Source: Amycolatopsis rifamycinica
GTDB lineage: Bacteria > Actinomycetota > Actinomycetes > Mycobacteriales > Pseudonocardiaceae
NCBI RefSeq assembly: GCF_000695625.1
Contig: NZ_JMQI01000044.1
Span: 1 to 40,827, forward strand
Reading direction: 5' to 3'
DNA: 40,827 nucleotides
The notes under the pieces were generated by a model. That model was not told the origin of the DNA and made no database searches. It saw only the letters and a program-made list of their open reading frames with translations. Each line of letters begins with the position of its first letter. Position 1 is the stretch's first letter. Shown here piece after piece: positions 25,601 through 37,600 of the stretch. A program made the translations under genes and the position numbers.

Positions 25601-28600
25601 GTCCAGCGTCAGCCCGAACCGCGCGTTGACCTCCGCCACCAGCTCGGTCAGCGACAGCGAGTCCACGCCGTACCGGCTCAGCTCCCGGCCGCCCTCGATC
25701 CGGTCGGCCGGCAGGCGCAGCACCGCCGCCGTCAGCTCCGTCAGCTCGGCCAGCACCGCCGTCCGCGGCGCCGCGACCGGCTCGGGCGCCGGAGCCGGTT
25801 CGGGGGCCGGTTCGGGGGCGAAGACGGCGCCGTGGTGCTCCGCCAGGTAGGCGGCCAGGCCGTCGAGGGTCGGGTACTCGATCAGCAGCGTGGGCACCAG
25901 GTTCAGGCCGAACTCGTCGTTGAGCAGGCCGACGAAGTCCACCAGCGAGATGGAGTCGAACCCGTACTCGGCGAGGTCGACCGCGCCCTCGATTTCCTCG
26001 GCCGGCACGTCGAGCAGGCGCGACACGCGCTCGGCCAGCAGTTCCACCAGGCCGCCGGGTTCGGGCACGGCGGACACCTCCTTTTCGGTGACGGGTGCGG
26101 GGGCGAGCAGGGTCCGTTCGATCCGCTCGCGGTCGCCGTACATCACGAGCACGTGCGGTGCGCCGCTGCCGTAGGCGTGGTGGAGCGCCGCCACCCCGGC
26201 CGCCGACGGCATCGGCACGATGCCCACGGTGTCCCGCATGGACTGTTCGGTCGCGGCGCCGACGCGCATGCCGCCGTCGGCCCACAGCGGCCAGCCGACG
26301 CTGAGCGTGTGCCCGTGCCGCTCCCCGGCGGCGACCTGCGCGGCCCGCCGGGCGGCGAATTCGTCGAGGAACGCGTTGGCCGCGGCGTAGTCGGCCTGGC
26401 CCGGGTTCCCGGACACCGACAGCGAGGAGAAGGCGATGAAGAACTCCAGCCGCGTACCCGCGGTCGCCTCGTCGAGGTTGACCAGCCCCGCGACCTTGGC
26501 GGCGAAGACGGCCCGCAGGTCGGCCGCGGTCTTCCTGGCCAGGTAGCCGTCGCGCAGGACGCCGGCGCAGTGCAGGACGCCGTCCAAGCCGCCGTGCCCG
26601 GCCACGACGTCGACGACGCAGCGCTCGACCGCGGCCCGGTCCGCGACGTCCAGCTGCCGGTAGCTCGCACGGGCCCCCGCCGCCCGCAGCTCGTCGAGCA
26701 GCGGGGCCGGTTCCTCGGGCGAACGGCCGCACAGCACCAGCACCGGCGCGGTGACGCTCGTGGCGATCTCCCGGGCGAACACCCGGCCGAGGCCGCCCGC
26801 GCCCCCGGTGATCAGGTAGACCCCACCGGCCCGCCACGGCCGCACGGAGGCCGTCTCGGGCAGCGCGCTCCACCGGGCGACCTCCCGGCGGCCCCCGGTT
26901 TCCCGGACCACCACATCGTCGGCGGCAGCGGCAGCGGCTTCCCGGCGCAGGCGAGCGGCCACCTCGCCCGCGTCGGCGGCGGGCGCCACGACGACGAGCT
27001 GGGTGAGCACCTTCGGGTGCTCGCGGCGCGCGGTGCGCAGGAGCCCGGCCAGTCCGGCGTACGGCTGGTTTCCGGCGTCGTCGGGCAGGACGACCTGCAG
27101 CAGCACCCGGCCGTCCCGGCTCGCGGTGACGGCATCCTGCAGCCGCCCGAGCAGCTGCCCGGCCTGCCCGGTGAACGCGGCAGCCAGGTCCCCGCCACCG
27201 GACAGAGCGGTGCAGGGCACGCCGAGGTGCGCGCCGATCTCGGCCGCGTCGGGGCCACCGGTGCCGGCGAGCAGCACCTCGTGCCGGACGGGCGACGGTG
27301 TCGCGGCGGCCGGGCCGGCGGGGTGCCAGCCGGGGCGGGCCAGGACGAGCGAACCGGCCTCTTGGCCGCCACCCCGCCGGGGACCGCCGGGCTCACCGAC
27401 CTCGGCCGCGTGAGCACCACCAAGACCGGCGGGGAGTGGCACGCCGCTCGCCTCGGCCGGGTTCACCTCGGTACCGACCGCGCCGGCCTCGACCAGTTCC
27501 CTGCGACCCGGCAGGGCGGAACGGACCTCCCCGGCCGCGTCCACACCACCGGACCCCGCCGGGGTCCCGCCGCCAGGCAGGGCGCGGAACGTGAACCCGA
27601 GCAGCCGCACGCACACCTCGCCGTCGTCGGTGCAGAGGTCGATGTCCAGGCGGCGGACCGTGCCCGGGCGGTCGTTCGCCGAGGGGCGGATCACCGCCCA
27701 GCCGGTGGCCGGGGTCGGGGCGTGCACCCTCACCTCCGTGAGGGCGAACGGCAACGCCGCCGTGACCTCGTCCGCGCCTTCGGCCAGGGCGAGCCCCAAC
27801 GTGGCCTGCAGCGCGGAGTCGAGCATCGCGGGGTGCACCGTGGCGCCGGCGGCCGCGCCCGGGCGGCGCAGGCGCGCGACGATCAGGCCGTCGCCGAGGT
27901 CGAGCCGCTCGATGCCCCGCATGTCCGGCCCGAGGCCCATCTCCGTGCCGTCGTACACGGCATAACAGGCGTCGCGGTCGAGGGTGCGGCGGGTGCACTC
28001 CGCCCGCAGCGCCGCGATGTCGAGCCGGGGCGGCGCGGCGGGCGCGGACGGCTCGATCCGGCCCTGGCCGTGCGTGACCGGCTCGCCCGTGCCGGTCGTG
28101 GCGATCCGGTAGCCGAACGCGCCGCCGTCCTGCGGGTCGAGGGTGATCTCCGCGGTCGTCGGTGCCGTGATGCGCGCCGGGCGGGTCCAGACGACGTTGC
28201 GCAGCACCACCCCGGCCCGCGGGAAGCCTTCGGCTTCGGCGGCGGCCCTGGCCAGTTCCAGGTAGACGACGCCGGGCAGCACCGGCACGCCGGAAACCCG
28301 GTGGTGGTCCAGGAAGAACTCGCGGCCCGTCAGCTCCACGGCGTAGGTGCGGTCACCGAGTCGCTTGTGGACGGTCAGCGAAGCCGAAGCCGAAGCCGGC
28401 TCGGCAGCGGCCGGGACGTCCGGCGGTGCGGTGATCCAGTACCGCTCCCCGCCGAACGGGTAGCCCGGCAGCGGCACCACCCGGAACCCGCCGCCGAACA
28501 GGCCGCCCAGGGTGGTGAGCTCGCCGCGCACGTACCGCTGCGCGGCCTCCGGCGGGGTCAGCCCTCGCGGATCGACCGGCTCGGGGTGCTCGCCGGGCAC

Positions 28601-31600
28601 CGTCCCGGTGACGACCGGCCCGGCGTGGCCGTCGCGCAGCCACGCCCGCATGGCCTCGGCCCACTCCGCGACGTCCCGCGCGACGCAGGCCCACCGCCGG
28701 GTTTCGTGCCGCCGGCCGGTCGCCAGGGTGTAGGCGACGTCGCCGAGGTCGAGGTCCCGGTGGGTTTCGACGTGGGCGAGCATCCGCTCGACGTGGGTAC
28801 GCAGCGCCCGCTCGTCCTGCGCGGAGAGCACGACGAGCCACCGGTCCCGCGCCGGGTGCGCCGGGCCTTCGAGCGCGGGCGCTTCCTCGAAGACGGCGTG
28901 CGCGTTGGTGCCGCTGGCGCCGAAAGAACTGACTCCGGCGCGGCGGGGCCCGGACTCCGGCCGCGGCCAGTCCCGCAGCTCCCCCGGCACGTGGAACGGG
29001 CTGCCCGCCAGCGGGATCGCCGGGTTGGGCCGGGTGAAGTGCAGGGACGGCGGTATCTGCCGGTGGTGCAGCGCGAGCAGCGCCTTGAGGGCGCCGGCGA
29101 CCCCGGCGGTGAACTGGGTGTGCCCGAGGTTGGTCTTGATCGACCCGAGCGCGCAGCCGCCGTCCGGTGCGCCGTCGAACGCCTCGGCGAGGGCACCGAA
29201 TTCGATCGGGTCGCCGAGCGGCGTACCGGTGCCGTGGGCCTCGAGCAGTTGGACCCCGCCCGGGCGGACCCCCGCGGCGCGGTGAACCTGGCGAACCAGG
29301 TCCACCTGAGCTTGGGCGCTCGGCGCGGTGATGCCGTGGGTGGTGCCGTCCTGGTTGACGCCGGACCCGCGGATCACGCCGTAGACGTGGTCGCCGTCGC
29401 GCCGGGCGTCGCTCAGCCGCTTCAGCACCAGGACACCCGCGCCTTCGCCCGGCACCATGCCGTCCGCGGCCGCGTCGAACGTGCGGCACCGCCCGGTCGG
29501 CGAGAGCATCTTCGCGGTGGCGGAGTACTCGTAGAGCCGCGGCGTCGCCTGGACGAACACGCCACCGGCCAGCGCCATCGACACCGTGCCCAGCCGAAGG
29601 CTGTCGCAGGCCAGGTGGATGGCGACCAAAGAACTGGAGCAGGCCGAGTCGACCGCGACCGCCGGCCCGGACAGGTCGAGCAGGTAGGAGATCCGGGACG
29701 CGATGACCGAGGCCATGTTGCCCCACATGGTCTGCGGCGGCCGCTCGTCGCCGATCAGCTGGTGGTAGTCGCCCGGGTAGGCGCCGACGTAGACGCCGCA
29801 CGCGCGGTCGGTGAGCCGCTCGCCCGCGTAGCCGGCGTCCTCCAGCGCGTGCCAGCACTCTTCGAGGAACACGCGCTGCTGCGGGTCGGTGTGCACGGCC
29901 TCGGTGCCGGAGACGCCGAAGAACAGCGCGTCGAAGCGGGCCGGGTCCTCGAGGAAGCTGCCGTACTGGCGGCCGGTCTTCGGGCCCAGGCGCCCGGTCA
30001 GGTCCCAGCGGGTCACTTCGCCGACGAGGTCGTCGCCGGCGGCCAGGTGCGCCCACAGGCTCTCGGCGTCCGGGCTGCCGGCGAACCGCGCGGCCATGCC
30101 GACGACCGCGATGGGCTCGGTGGTGGCCGGCGACGCGCCCGGCAGCGGGCTCGCCGGGGTCGCCCCGCCCGGCCAGGCACTGCGGCGCTGGAACGGGTAG
30201 GTCGGCAGCGGGGTGCGCCGCACGTCGCGCCCGGCGAACAACGCCGCGGTGTCCAGGTTCCCGCCGTCGCACCAGGCCGCCCGGATCCGCTCCAGCCCGG
30301 CGTCCGCCGCCGGGTGCTCGGTCCCGTCCGCCAGCCAGGATTCCAGCCTGCCCAGCAGGGTTTCGCGGTCGGCGGCGGCGAAGGCGACGCGTTGTCCGAA
30401 GTGGACACGCCCGGTCGCCAGGGTGTGGCTGACGTCGCGGAGCACGGCGTCCGGCGTCGCGGCCAGGTGCCCGGCCAGCGCGGCGACGAGCTGCCGCAGC
30501 GGTTCGGGCCGGGGCGCCGACAGCACGAACAGCAGCTCGCGGCCGTCGTCCTCGCGCGGCGCGGGCGCGGGCGGTTCCTCGACGACGACGTGGGCGTTGG
30601 TGCCGCTGAACCCGAACGAGCTGGTCGCGGCGACCAGCTTGCCGCGGGCGTTCGGCTCCCACGGCCGCAGCCGCGTGTTGACGTGGAACGGGCTGCCGTC
30701 GAGCCGGATCGCCGGGTTCGCCTCCTCGTGGTGCAGCGACGGCGGCAGCATGCGGTGGCGCAGCGCGAGCACGATCTTCAGCAGCCCGGCCACGCCCGCG
30801 GCCGACATGGTGTGGCCGATGTTCGTCTTCACCGAGCCGAGCGCGCAGCCGCGGGAACCCTCGGCGGGGCCGAACGCGCGGACCAGGGCCTCGGTCTCGA
30901 TCGGGTCGCCGAGCTTGGTGCCGGTGCCGTGCGCCTCGACGTACCCGATGTCCGCCGGGTCGACGCCGAAGCGCTCGTGCACCTGCCGGATCAGCCGCTC
31001 CTGCGACGCCGCGCTCGGGGCGGTGATCCCGTTGGTGGCGCCGTCCTGGTTGACCCCGGATCCGCGGATCACGGCGTGGACGTGGTCGCCGTCGGCGAGC
31101 GCGTCGGCGAGCCGCCTGAGCACCACCACTCCGACGCCCTCGCCCGGGACGAAGCCGTCGGCCGCCGCGTCGAAGGTGTGGCAGCGGCCGGTCGGCGACA
31201 GCATCCCCGCGCGCCCGGCCGTCAGGTGGGTGCGCGGCGTGGTCAGCACGGCGACGCCGCCGGCGATGGCCAGGTCGACCTCCCCGCTCCACAGCGCCTG
31301 GCAGGCGAGGTGGACGGCGACCAGCGAGCTGGAGCAGGCCGTGTCGACGGCGATCGCGGGCCCGCGCAGGTTCAGGTGGTAGGCCACCCGGGCGGGCACG
31401 ATCGACGGGGCGTTGCCCCAGGCCGCCTGCGCCGGCGGCCGCCCGTCGAACCAGGCGGTGTAGTCGCCGCCGGTGCAGCCGGCGTAGACGCCCGCGCGGG
31501 TGCCCTCCAATGCGGCGCCGACGTACCCGGCGTTCTCCAGCGCCGTCCACGCCTGTTCGAGGAACAGCCGCTGCTGCGGATCGGTGTGGGCGGCCTCGCG

Positions 31601-34600
31601 CCCGGACATCCGGAAGAAGCGGGCGTCGAACTCGTCGATGCCGTCGAGGAAGCTGCCGGACCGGCACGCCACGTCCGTCCACTCGGGACCGGAGGTGTCC
31701 CAGCGCTCGATCGGGCCGACCAGGTCGTCGCCGTCGGCGAGGTGCGCCCACAGCGCGTCGAGGTCGGGCGACTGGGCGAACCGGCCACTGATCCCGATGA
31801 CGGCGATCGGCTCCCCCGCCACCGGGGCGGCGGGCGCCGGGTCAGCGAGCGCCGGAGCCGGCTCGTCGCTCGCCGCCGGGGCCGCGCCGGGCAGGGCGGG
31901 CCGGTGCTCGTCCGCGATGTGCGCGGCGAGCTGCTCGACGCTGTGGTGGTCGAAGATCACCGTGGTCAGCAGGTCGAGCCCGAGCGCGGTGTTGAGCTGC
32001 CGGACGAAGCCCGCGCCGACGATCGAGTCGAGGCCGTAGTCGGCGAACGCGCGGGCCGGGTCGATGGCGTCCGCGGGCATCCGCACCGCGTCGGCGAGAG
32101 CGCGGAGCACCACGGCGGCGACCGCGGCCACCGGCGCCGGCTCGGCACCGGGGGCCGGCTCGGCCGCCACCGGGATCGGCGCCTCGGGCACCGGCGACGG
32201 TGAAGGCACCGGTGATGGCAGGGCGCGCGGCCGTCGGGCCACGCCGTCGCTGTGGGCGAGCAGCACCTGCTGCCCGAGCGGCTCGGCGTCGGCCGCGGGG
32301 TGGCTGACGGCGGTGAACCCCTCCTGCTCCAGCACCGTCCGCCAGCCGGCCGGGGACAGCGCCGGGCCGTCCGGCACGCGCAGCTCGGGATCGGTGTGGG
32401 CCCACCAGCCGTCCAGCAGCCCGAAGGTCAGGTGGTTGACGAGGTAGAACCCGCTGATCTCGTTGAGCGCCAGCAGCCCGTCGCCGCGCAGCAGGGCCTT
32501 GACCCCGCGCAGCGTCGCGCGGACGTCCGCCGTCGTGTGCAGCACGTTGGCCGCGATGACGACGTCGAACGCCCCGGGCTCCAGGCCCTGGCCCTGTGGC
32601 GGTTCGGCGACGTCGAACACCCGGTAGGTGAGGAAGTCGTGTCCGGCGCCGAAAGTGTCTTCGGCGCGGTGCAGGAACGCCCGTGACACGTCGGTGAAGC
32701 AGTATTCGGCGATGGGCAGGCCGGCCCGGGCGAGCCGGTCGAGCACCACGCGCGTGGTGCCGCCGGTGCCCGCACCCGCCTCCAGCACGCGCAGCCGCGC
32801 GCCGGGCTCGGCCGCGAGCCGCGCCCGCAGGAAGCCGGCGACGTTGTCGGCCAGCACGGTGTTGAAGTGGTCGGCGACCCGGTTGTCCCGGTACACGCCC
32901 TCGACCAGGTCGAAGGAGCCGTCCGGGAACAGCACGCCGGTGGCCGGAACCTCCCCGCGCAGCACGGCGGGCAGGGCGGGCACGGTCCGGCCGAGCAGCG
33001 CGAGCGGCGTGCGCAGGTCGGGGTTGGCCGCCGTCCAGCGCTCCGCCGCGCGTGGCCACCCGGCGCGGCACGCCTCGGCGTCCGGCACCGCCGCGGTCCA
33101 GCGGCCCGCGTCGTCGAGCAGGCCCTGCTCGGTGAGGACCCGCAGGGTCGGCGGCAGCCAGCGGGCGAGCCGGCCGGCCGCCGGGAGGTCCGCCGCCGCG
33201 GCGAACCCGGCCGCGCGCAGTTCGGCGGCGACCCAGCGGGCCAGCGCCGCGTCGATCTCGGCGGGCACCGGACCCGCCTGGTACGCGGCGAGCGCCGCGG
33301 GCAGCGGTGCCCCGGCCGGGGCGGTGGGCACGGACGGCGCGCCGGGGTGCACCACCGCGGTCTGCCCGGTCAGCACGCCCTCCACCGGCAGCGGCCGGCC
33401 GAGCCGCAGGTACCCGATCTGGTCGAGCGGCCCGGCGAGCAGCGCTTCCAGCGCGGCCATCGCGGGGCCGGGCTCGATCGGCGCGAGGCCCGTCGCCGCC
33501 AGGTCCTCGAGCAGGTCCTCGGTGACGTTGCCCCAGTAGCCCCAGTTCACCGTCTTCACCGGGCAGCCCAGTGCCGCGCGCAGCCCGGCCGCCGCCGCGT
33601 CCACGTAGGCGCAGGCCGCGGCGTAGTGCGCCTGGCCGGGGTTGCGGATGAAGGTCACCAGCGACGACACCAGCAGGACGAAGTCGAGTTCGAGCCCGGC
33701 GAAGACGTCCGCGAAGTGCACGCAGGGGTCCACTTTGGACGCCAGCGTCGCGGCCAGGTCCGGCTCCGCCAGCTCGGCGAGCGGGGTGTGGCTGAAGGTC
33801 ATCGCCAGGTGCACGACGCCGTCGATCCGGCCGTACCGCCGCAGCACCTCGTCGCGGACCGCCCGCAGCGCGGCCGGATCGGCGGCGTCGGCGCGCAGGT
33901 AGTCCGGCGCCGGGCCGTCGATCCCGGTCCGGCGGGCGCGGATCTCGTCGTCCTCGGCCCGGCGGCCGACCCAGACCACGCGGGCGGCGCAGGTGCGGGC
34001 GAGGTGCTCGGTGAGCACGACGCCGAGGTCACCGGCCCCGCCGACGAGCAGGTACACCCCGCCCCGGCGGAACACCGGCGCCGCGGGCGCGGCCAGGTCG
34101 ACCGGCAGGAGCCGGCGGCGCAGCCACTGCCCGCCGGCGCGCACGACCGGGTGCGCGCGGCGGTCGGCGGGCAGGCCGAACACCTCCGCGGGCCGCAGGG
34201 GCTCGTCGCCGGGCAGGTCGACGGCCCGGACCCGCCACCGCGGCTGCTCCTTCGCCAGGCCGCCGAGCAGGCCGTGCAGGCTCGCCTGCGCGGGGTCGCC
34301 CGCCCCGCCCGCCGGGTCGAAGGCGCCGCGGGTGAGCAGGGTCAGCTCGAAGTCCCGGTCGCCGTGCCGGGCCTGCAGCTCGGTGAGGACCCGGTGCATC
34401 CGCCCCACGGCGGCGCGGTGCCCGGCGATCCGGGTGGCCACGGAGCCGCCGGCCGGCGCCGGGAACGCCAGCACGGCCGCGCTTTCGAGCGGCTGCCCGG
34501 CCGGAGCCGCCTCGGTGCGGACATCGGCACCCCAGTCCCGCAGCGCGGCGACCTCGGCGGCCGCCAGCCCGACGGCGAGCAACCTGCCGGCGGGGGCCGC

Positions 34601-37600
34601 CGTTCCGGGCCGTTCGGCTTCCCAGACGGGGTACACGGTGAGTTCGCCCGCGGGCAGGGTGGCCGGCATCGGGCCGGAATCCGCCGCCGGCTCGGCAATG
34701 GACCCGCCAACCACCTCCCGAGCAGGCAGGGCGGCCGACACTGAGCCGGACTCCACCCCCGGATCCACAAAGGACCCGCCAACCACCTCCGGAACGGGCC
34801 GGGCGGCCCGCCCCGAGCCGGAGCCCACCGCCGACTCGGCAGCGGACCCGCCAACCACCTCCGGAACAGGCAGGGCGGCCCGCACCAAGCCGGAGCTCAC
34901 TTCCGGCTCCACAAAGGACCCGGCCACCTTCGGAGCGGGCGCGGGCTCCGGATCACGCGACAACACCGGCTGGTCCGGCTTCGACAGCACGTCCGTGTAC
35001 CAGTAGCGGTCCCGGGCGAACGGGTACGTCGGCAGCCCGACCCGGCGCGGGCGCGGGCCGTCGGCGTGCAGGCGGGACCACTCCACCGTGACGCCACCCG
35101 CCCAGGCCTCCGCGAGCGAAGCCAGCTTGCCGCGGGCCGCCCAGCGGGTCAGGGTCTCCTGGAATTCCGGGTCCTCCGCGAGGGCCGCCAGCGGGCCGGT
35201 GGGCTCGCCGCTGCCCGTGAACGTGTCCGGGGGCAGCGGTGCTCCGCCGACGTAGGCGTCCAGAGCCGCGTCGAGGGAGGCCAGGTCGGCCGCGACCATC
35301 GCGAACCGCGCGGGCATCGGCTCCCGGCCGGTCTGGAGGGTGTAGGCGATGTCGGCGAGGTCGGTGTCGCTCCACGAGCCGTCGCGCAATTCGTCGCGCA
35401 GGCGCTGCGCGGACTCGCGCAGCCGGGTTTCGTCCAGTGCGGACAGCACCACGACCTGGGGCGTGGCCGGGCGCGGCGGAACTTCGGGCACGATGTACTC
35501 CTCCACGAGCAGGTGGGCGTTGGCGCCGCCCGCCCCGAACGCCGAGACCACGCCGACGCGTGGCTCGCCGCCGGTCCGCGGCCACGGGGCGGCCTCGCGC
35601 TGCAGCACGAACGGCGTTTCGCCGAAGTCGATCTCCGGGTTCACGCTCTCGGCGTGCAGCGACGGCGCGAACGTGCCGTGCCGCATCTGCAGCAGGACCT
35701 TGCCGAGACCCGCGATCCCGGCCGCCGCTTCGAGGTGGCCGATGGCGGACTTGACCGAGCCGATCGCGCAGAAGCCGCGGTCCGCGGTGAACTCGGCGAA
35801 CGCCGCGGTCAGCCCGGCCACCTCGATCGGGTCGCCCAGCGGGGTGCCGGTGCCGTGCGCCTCGACGTAGCCGACGCGCCGCGGGTCCACCCCGGCCGTC
35901 CGCAGGACGCGGCGGATCACCGCCGCCTGCGCCCGCGGGTTCGGCACGGTGAACCCGTGGGTGTGCCCGCCGTGGTTGACCGCGCTGCCCCGGATGACGC
36001 CGAGAATGCGGTCGCCGTCGGCTTCGGCGTCGGCCAGCGGGCGCAGCAGCACCGTGCCGACGCCCTCGCCGGGCACGTAGCCGTCGCCGCCCGCGCCGAA
36101 GCTGCGGCAGCGGCCGTCGCCGGAGGCGAACTGCGTCTGCCCGATCATCAGGTACTTGCTCGGGTGCAGCGACAGGTTGACCCCGCCGGCGATGGCCGCG
36201 CCGCACTCCCCGCGCCGCAGGGCCGCGCACGCGAGGTGGACGGCGGTCAGGGCCGAGGCGCACATGGTGTCGACCGCGACGCTCGGGCCGTCGGCGTCGA
36301 AGAAGTACGACACGCGGTTGGCGATCGACGCGAGGCTGCCCGGCACGACGACCGGCTCGCCCCGCACGGCCTGTTCGGCGCCGTAGAGCTGGTACTCGGT
36401 GTACATCGCCCCGGCGAACACGCCGATGTCGCCCGCGTCCGCGCCGACCCGGGCCCGCGCCGCGGCCCGCAGCGAGTCCCGCGTGTGGCCCGCGTCCTGC
36501 AGCGTCTCGTAGGCCGACTGCAGGAACAGCCGCTCCTGCGGGTCCATCGTGGCCGCCGCGGCCGGGGAGATGCCGAAGAACAGCGGGTCGAACTCGTCGA
36601 CGCCGTCGAGGAAGCCGCCCCACTTGGCGTAGGTTTTGCCCGGGACACCGCGACGCGGGTCGTAGTAGCGCTCGTGGTCCCAGCGACCGGCCGGGATCTC
36701 GGTGACGCAGTCCACCCCGGCCAGCAGGTTGGCCCAGAACTCCCCGAGGTTGCGCGCGCCGGGGTAGCGCCCGGACATGCCGATGACGGCGATCGGCATG
36801 TCCTCACCGGACCGGGCCGGCACCGGCTCGGGCACCGGTTCCGCCACGACCGCCGCGCGGGCGGGCGCAGGTTCCGGCGCGGGTTCCGGCTCGGTCAGGC
36901 CGACCAAAGCGGCGAGGGCGTCCGGCTGGGTGCGGGCGAAGTGGCGGGCGAGCCCGTCGACCGTGCGGACCTCGAAGAACAGCGTGCTGCCGACGTTGCC
37001 GAACACCTTGCGCACCGCTTCGGTCAGCTGCACCACCAGGATCGAGTCGATGCCGTAGCGGTCGAACGTCACGTCGGCGCGCACCGACGACACCGGCAGC
37101 TGGAGGACTTCCGCGACCAGGCCGCGGAAGTGGTCGCGGGCCCGCTCCAGCAGCTCGGTCTCACGGTCGGTCCCCGCCCCCACCGGAGCTGGAGCGGGCA
37201 CGGGCGCGGGTGCGGGTGCGGCCGGTTCCTCGGCGGCGACGGGCGCGAAGGCCGGGCCGCCGGCCGGGACCGGCTGCCGGACGACGCCGTCGCTTTCGGC
37301 GACGAACACCTGCTGCCCGAGGTCGTCGGCGCCCTCGGCCGCGACGAACGCCGTCCGGAAGCCGGTCTCCTCGAGGACGCGCAGCCAGTTGCCCGGGGTG
37401 AGGCCGGGTGAGCCGGGGATCCGCGGCGCCGGGTCGTCGTAGCGCCACCAGCCGTCGAGCAGGCCGAAGGTGAGGTGGCTGAAGAAGACGTTGTCGCTGA
37501 GCTCGTTGAGCAGCAGCACGCCGTTCGCGCGCAGGGCCGCCTTGGTGTTCGTCAGCGTGGCGCGGATGTTGCGGGTCGCGTGCAGCACGTTCGTGGCGAC

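Noticed and set aside
25530..26060. Tandem ACPs as a beta-branching site
   Set aside because: Neither ACP shows the Trp flag typical of branching ACPs, and no HMG-CoA synthase, ECH or donor ACP gene is in the window.
30150..30570. A hidden ACP between KS3 and KS4
   Set aside because: I searched the linker for a GxDS motif and an ACP helix pattern. It reads as a normal post-KS linker ending LPTYPF.
22958..32203. A 3,081-codon open frame on the plus strand opposite the giant PKS
   Set aside because: Its translation is Arg/Gly/Asp/Val-rich without domains. It is the mirror of high-GC coding on the minus strand, where KS/DH/KR/MT/ACP domains are unambiguous.
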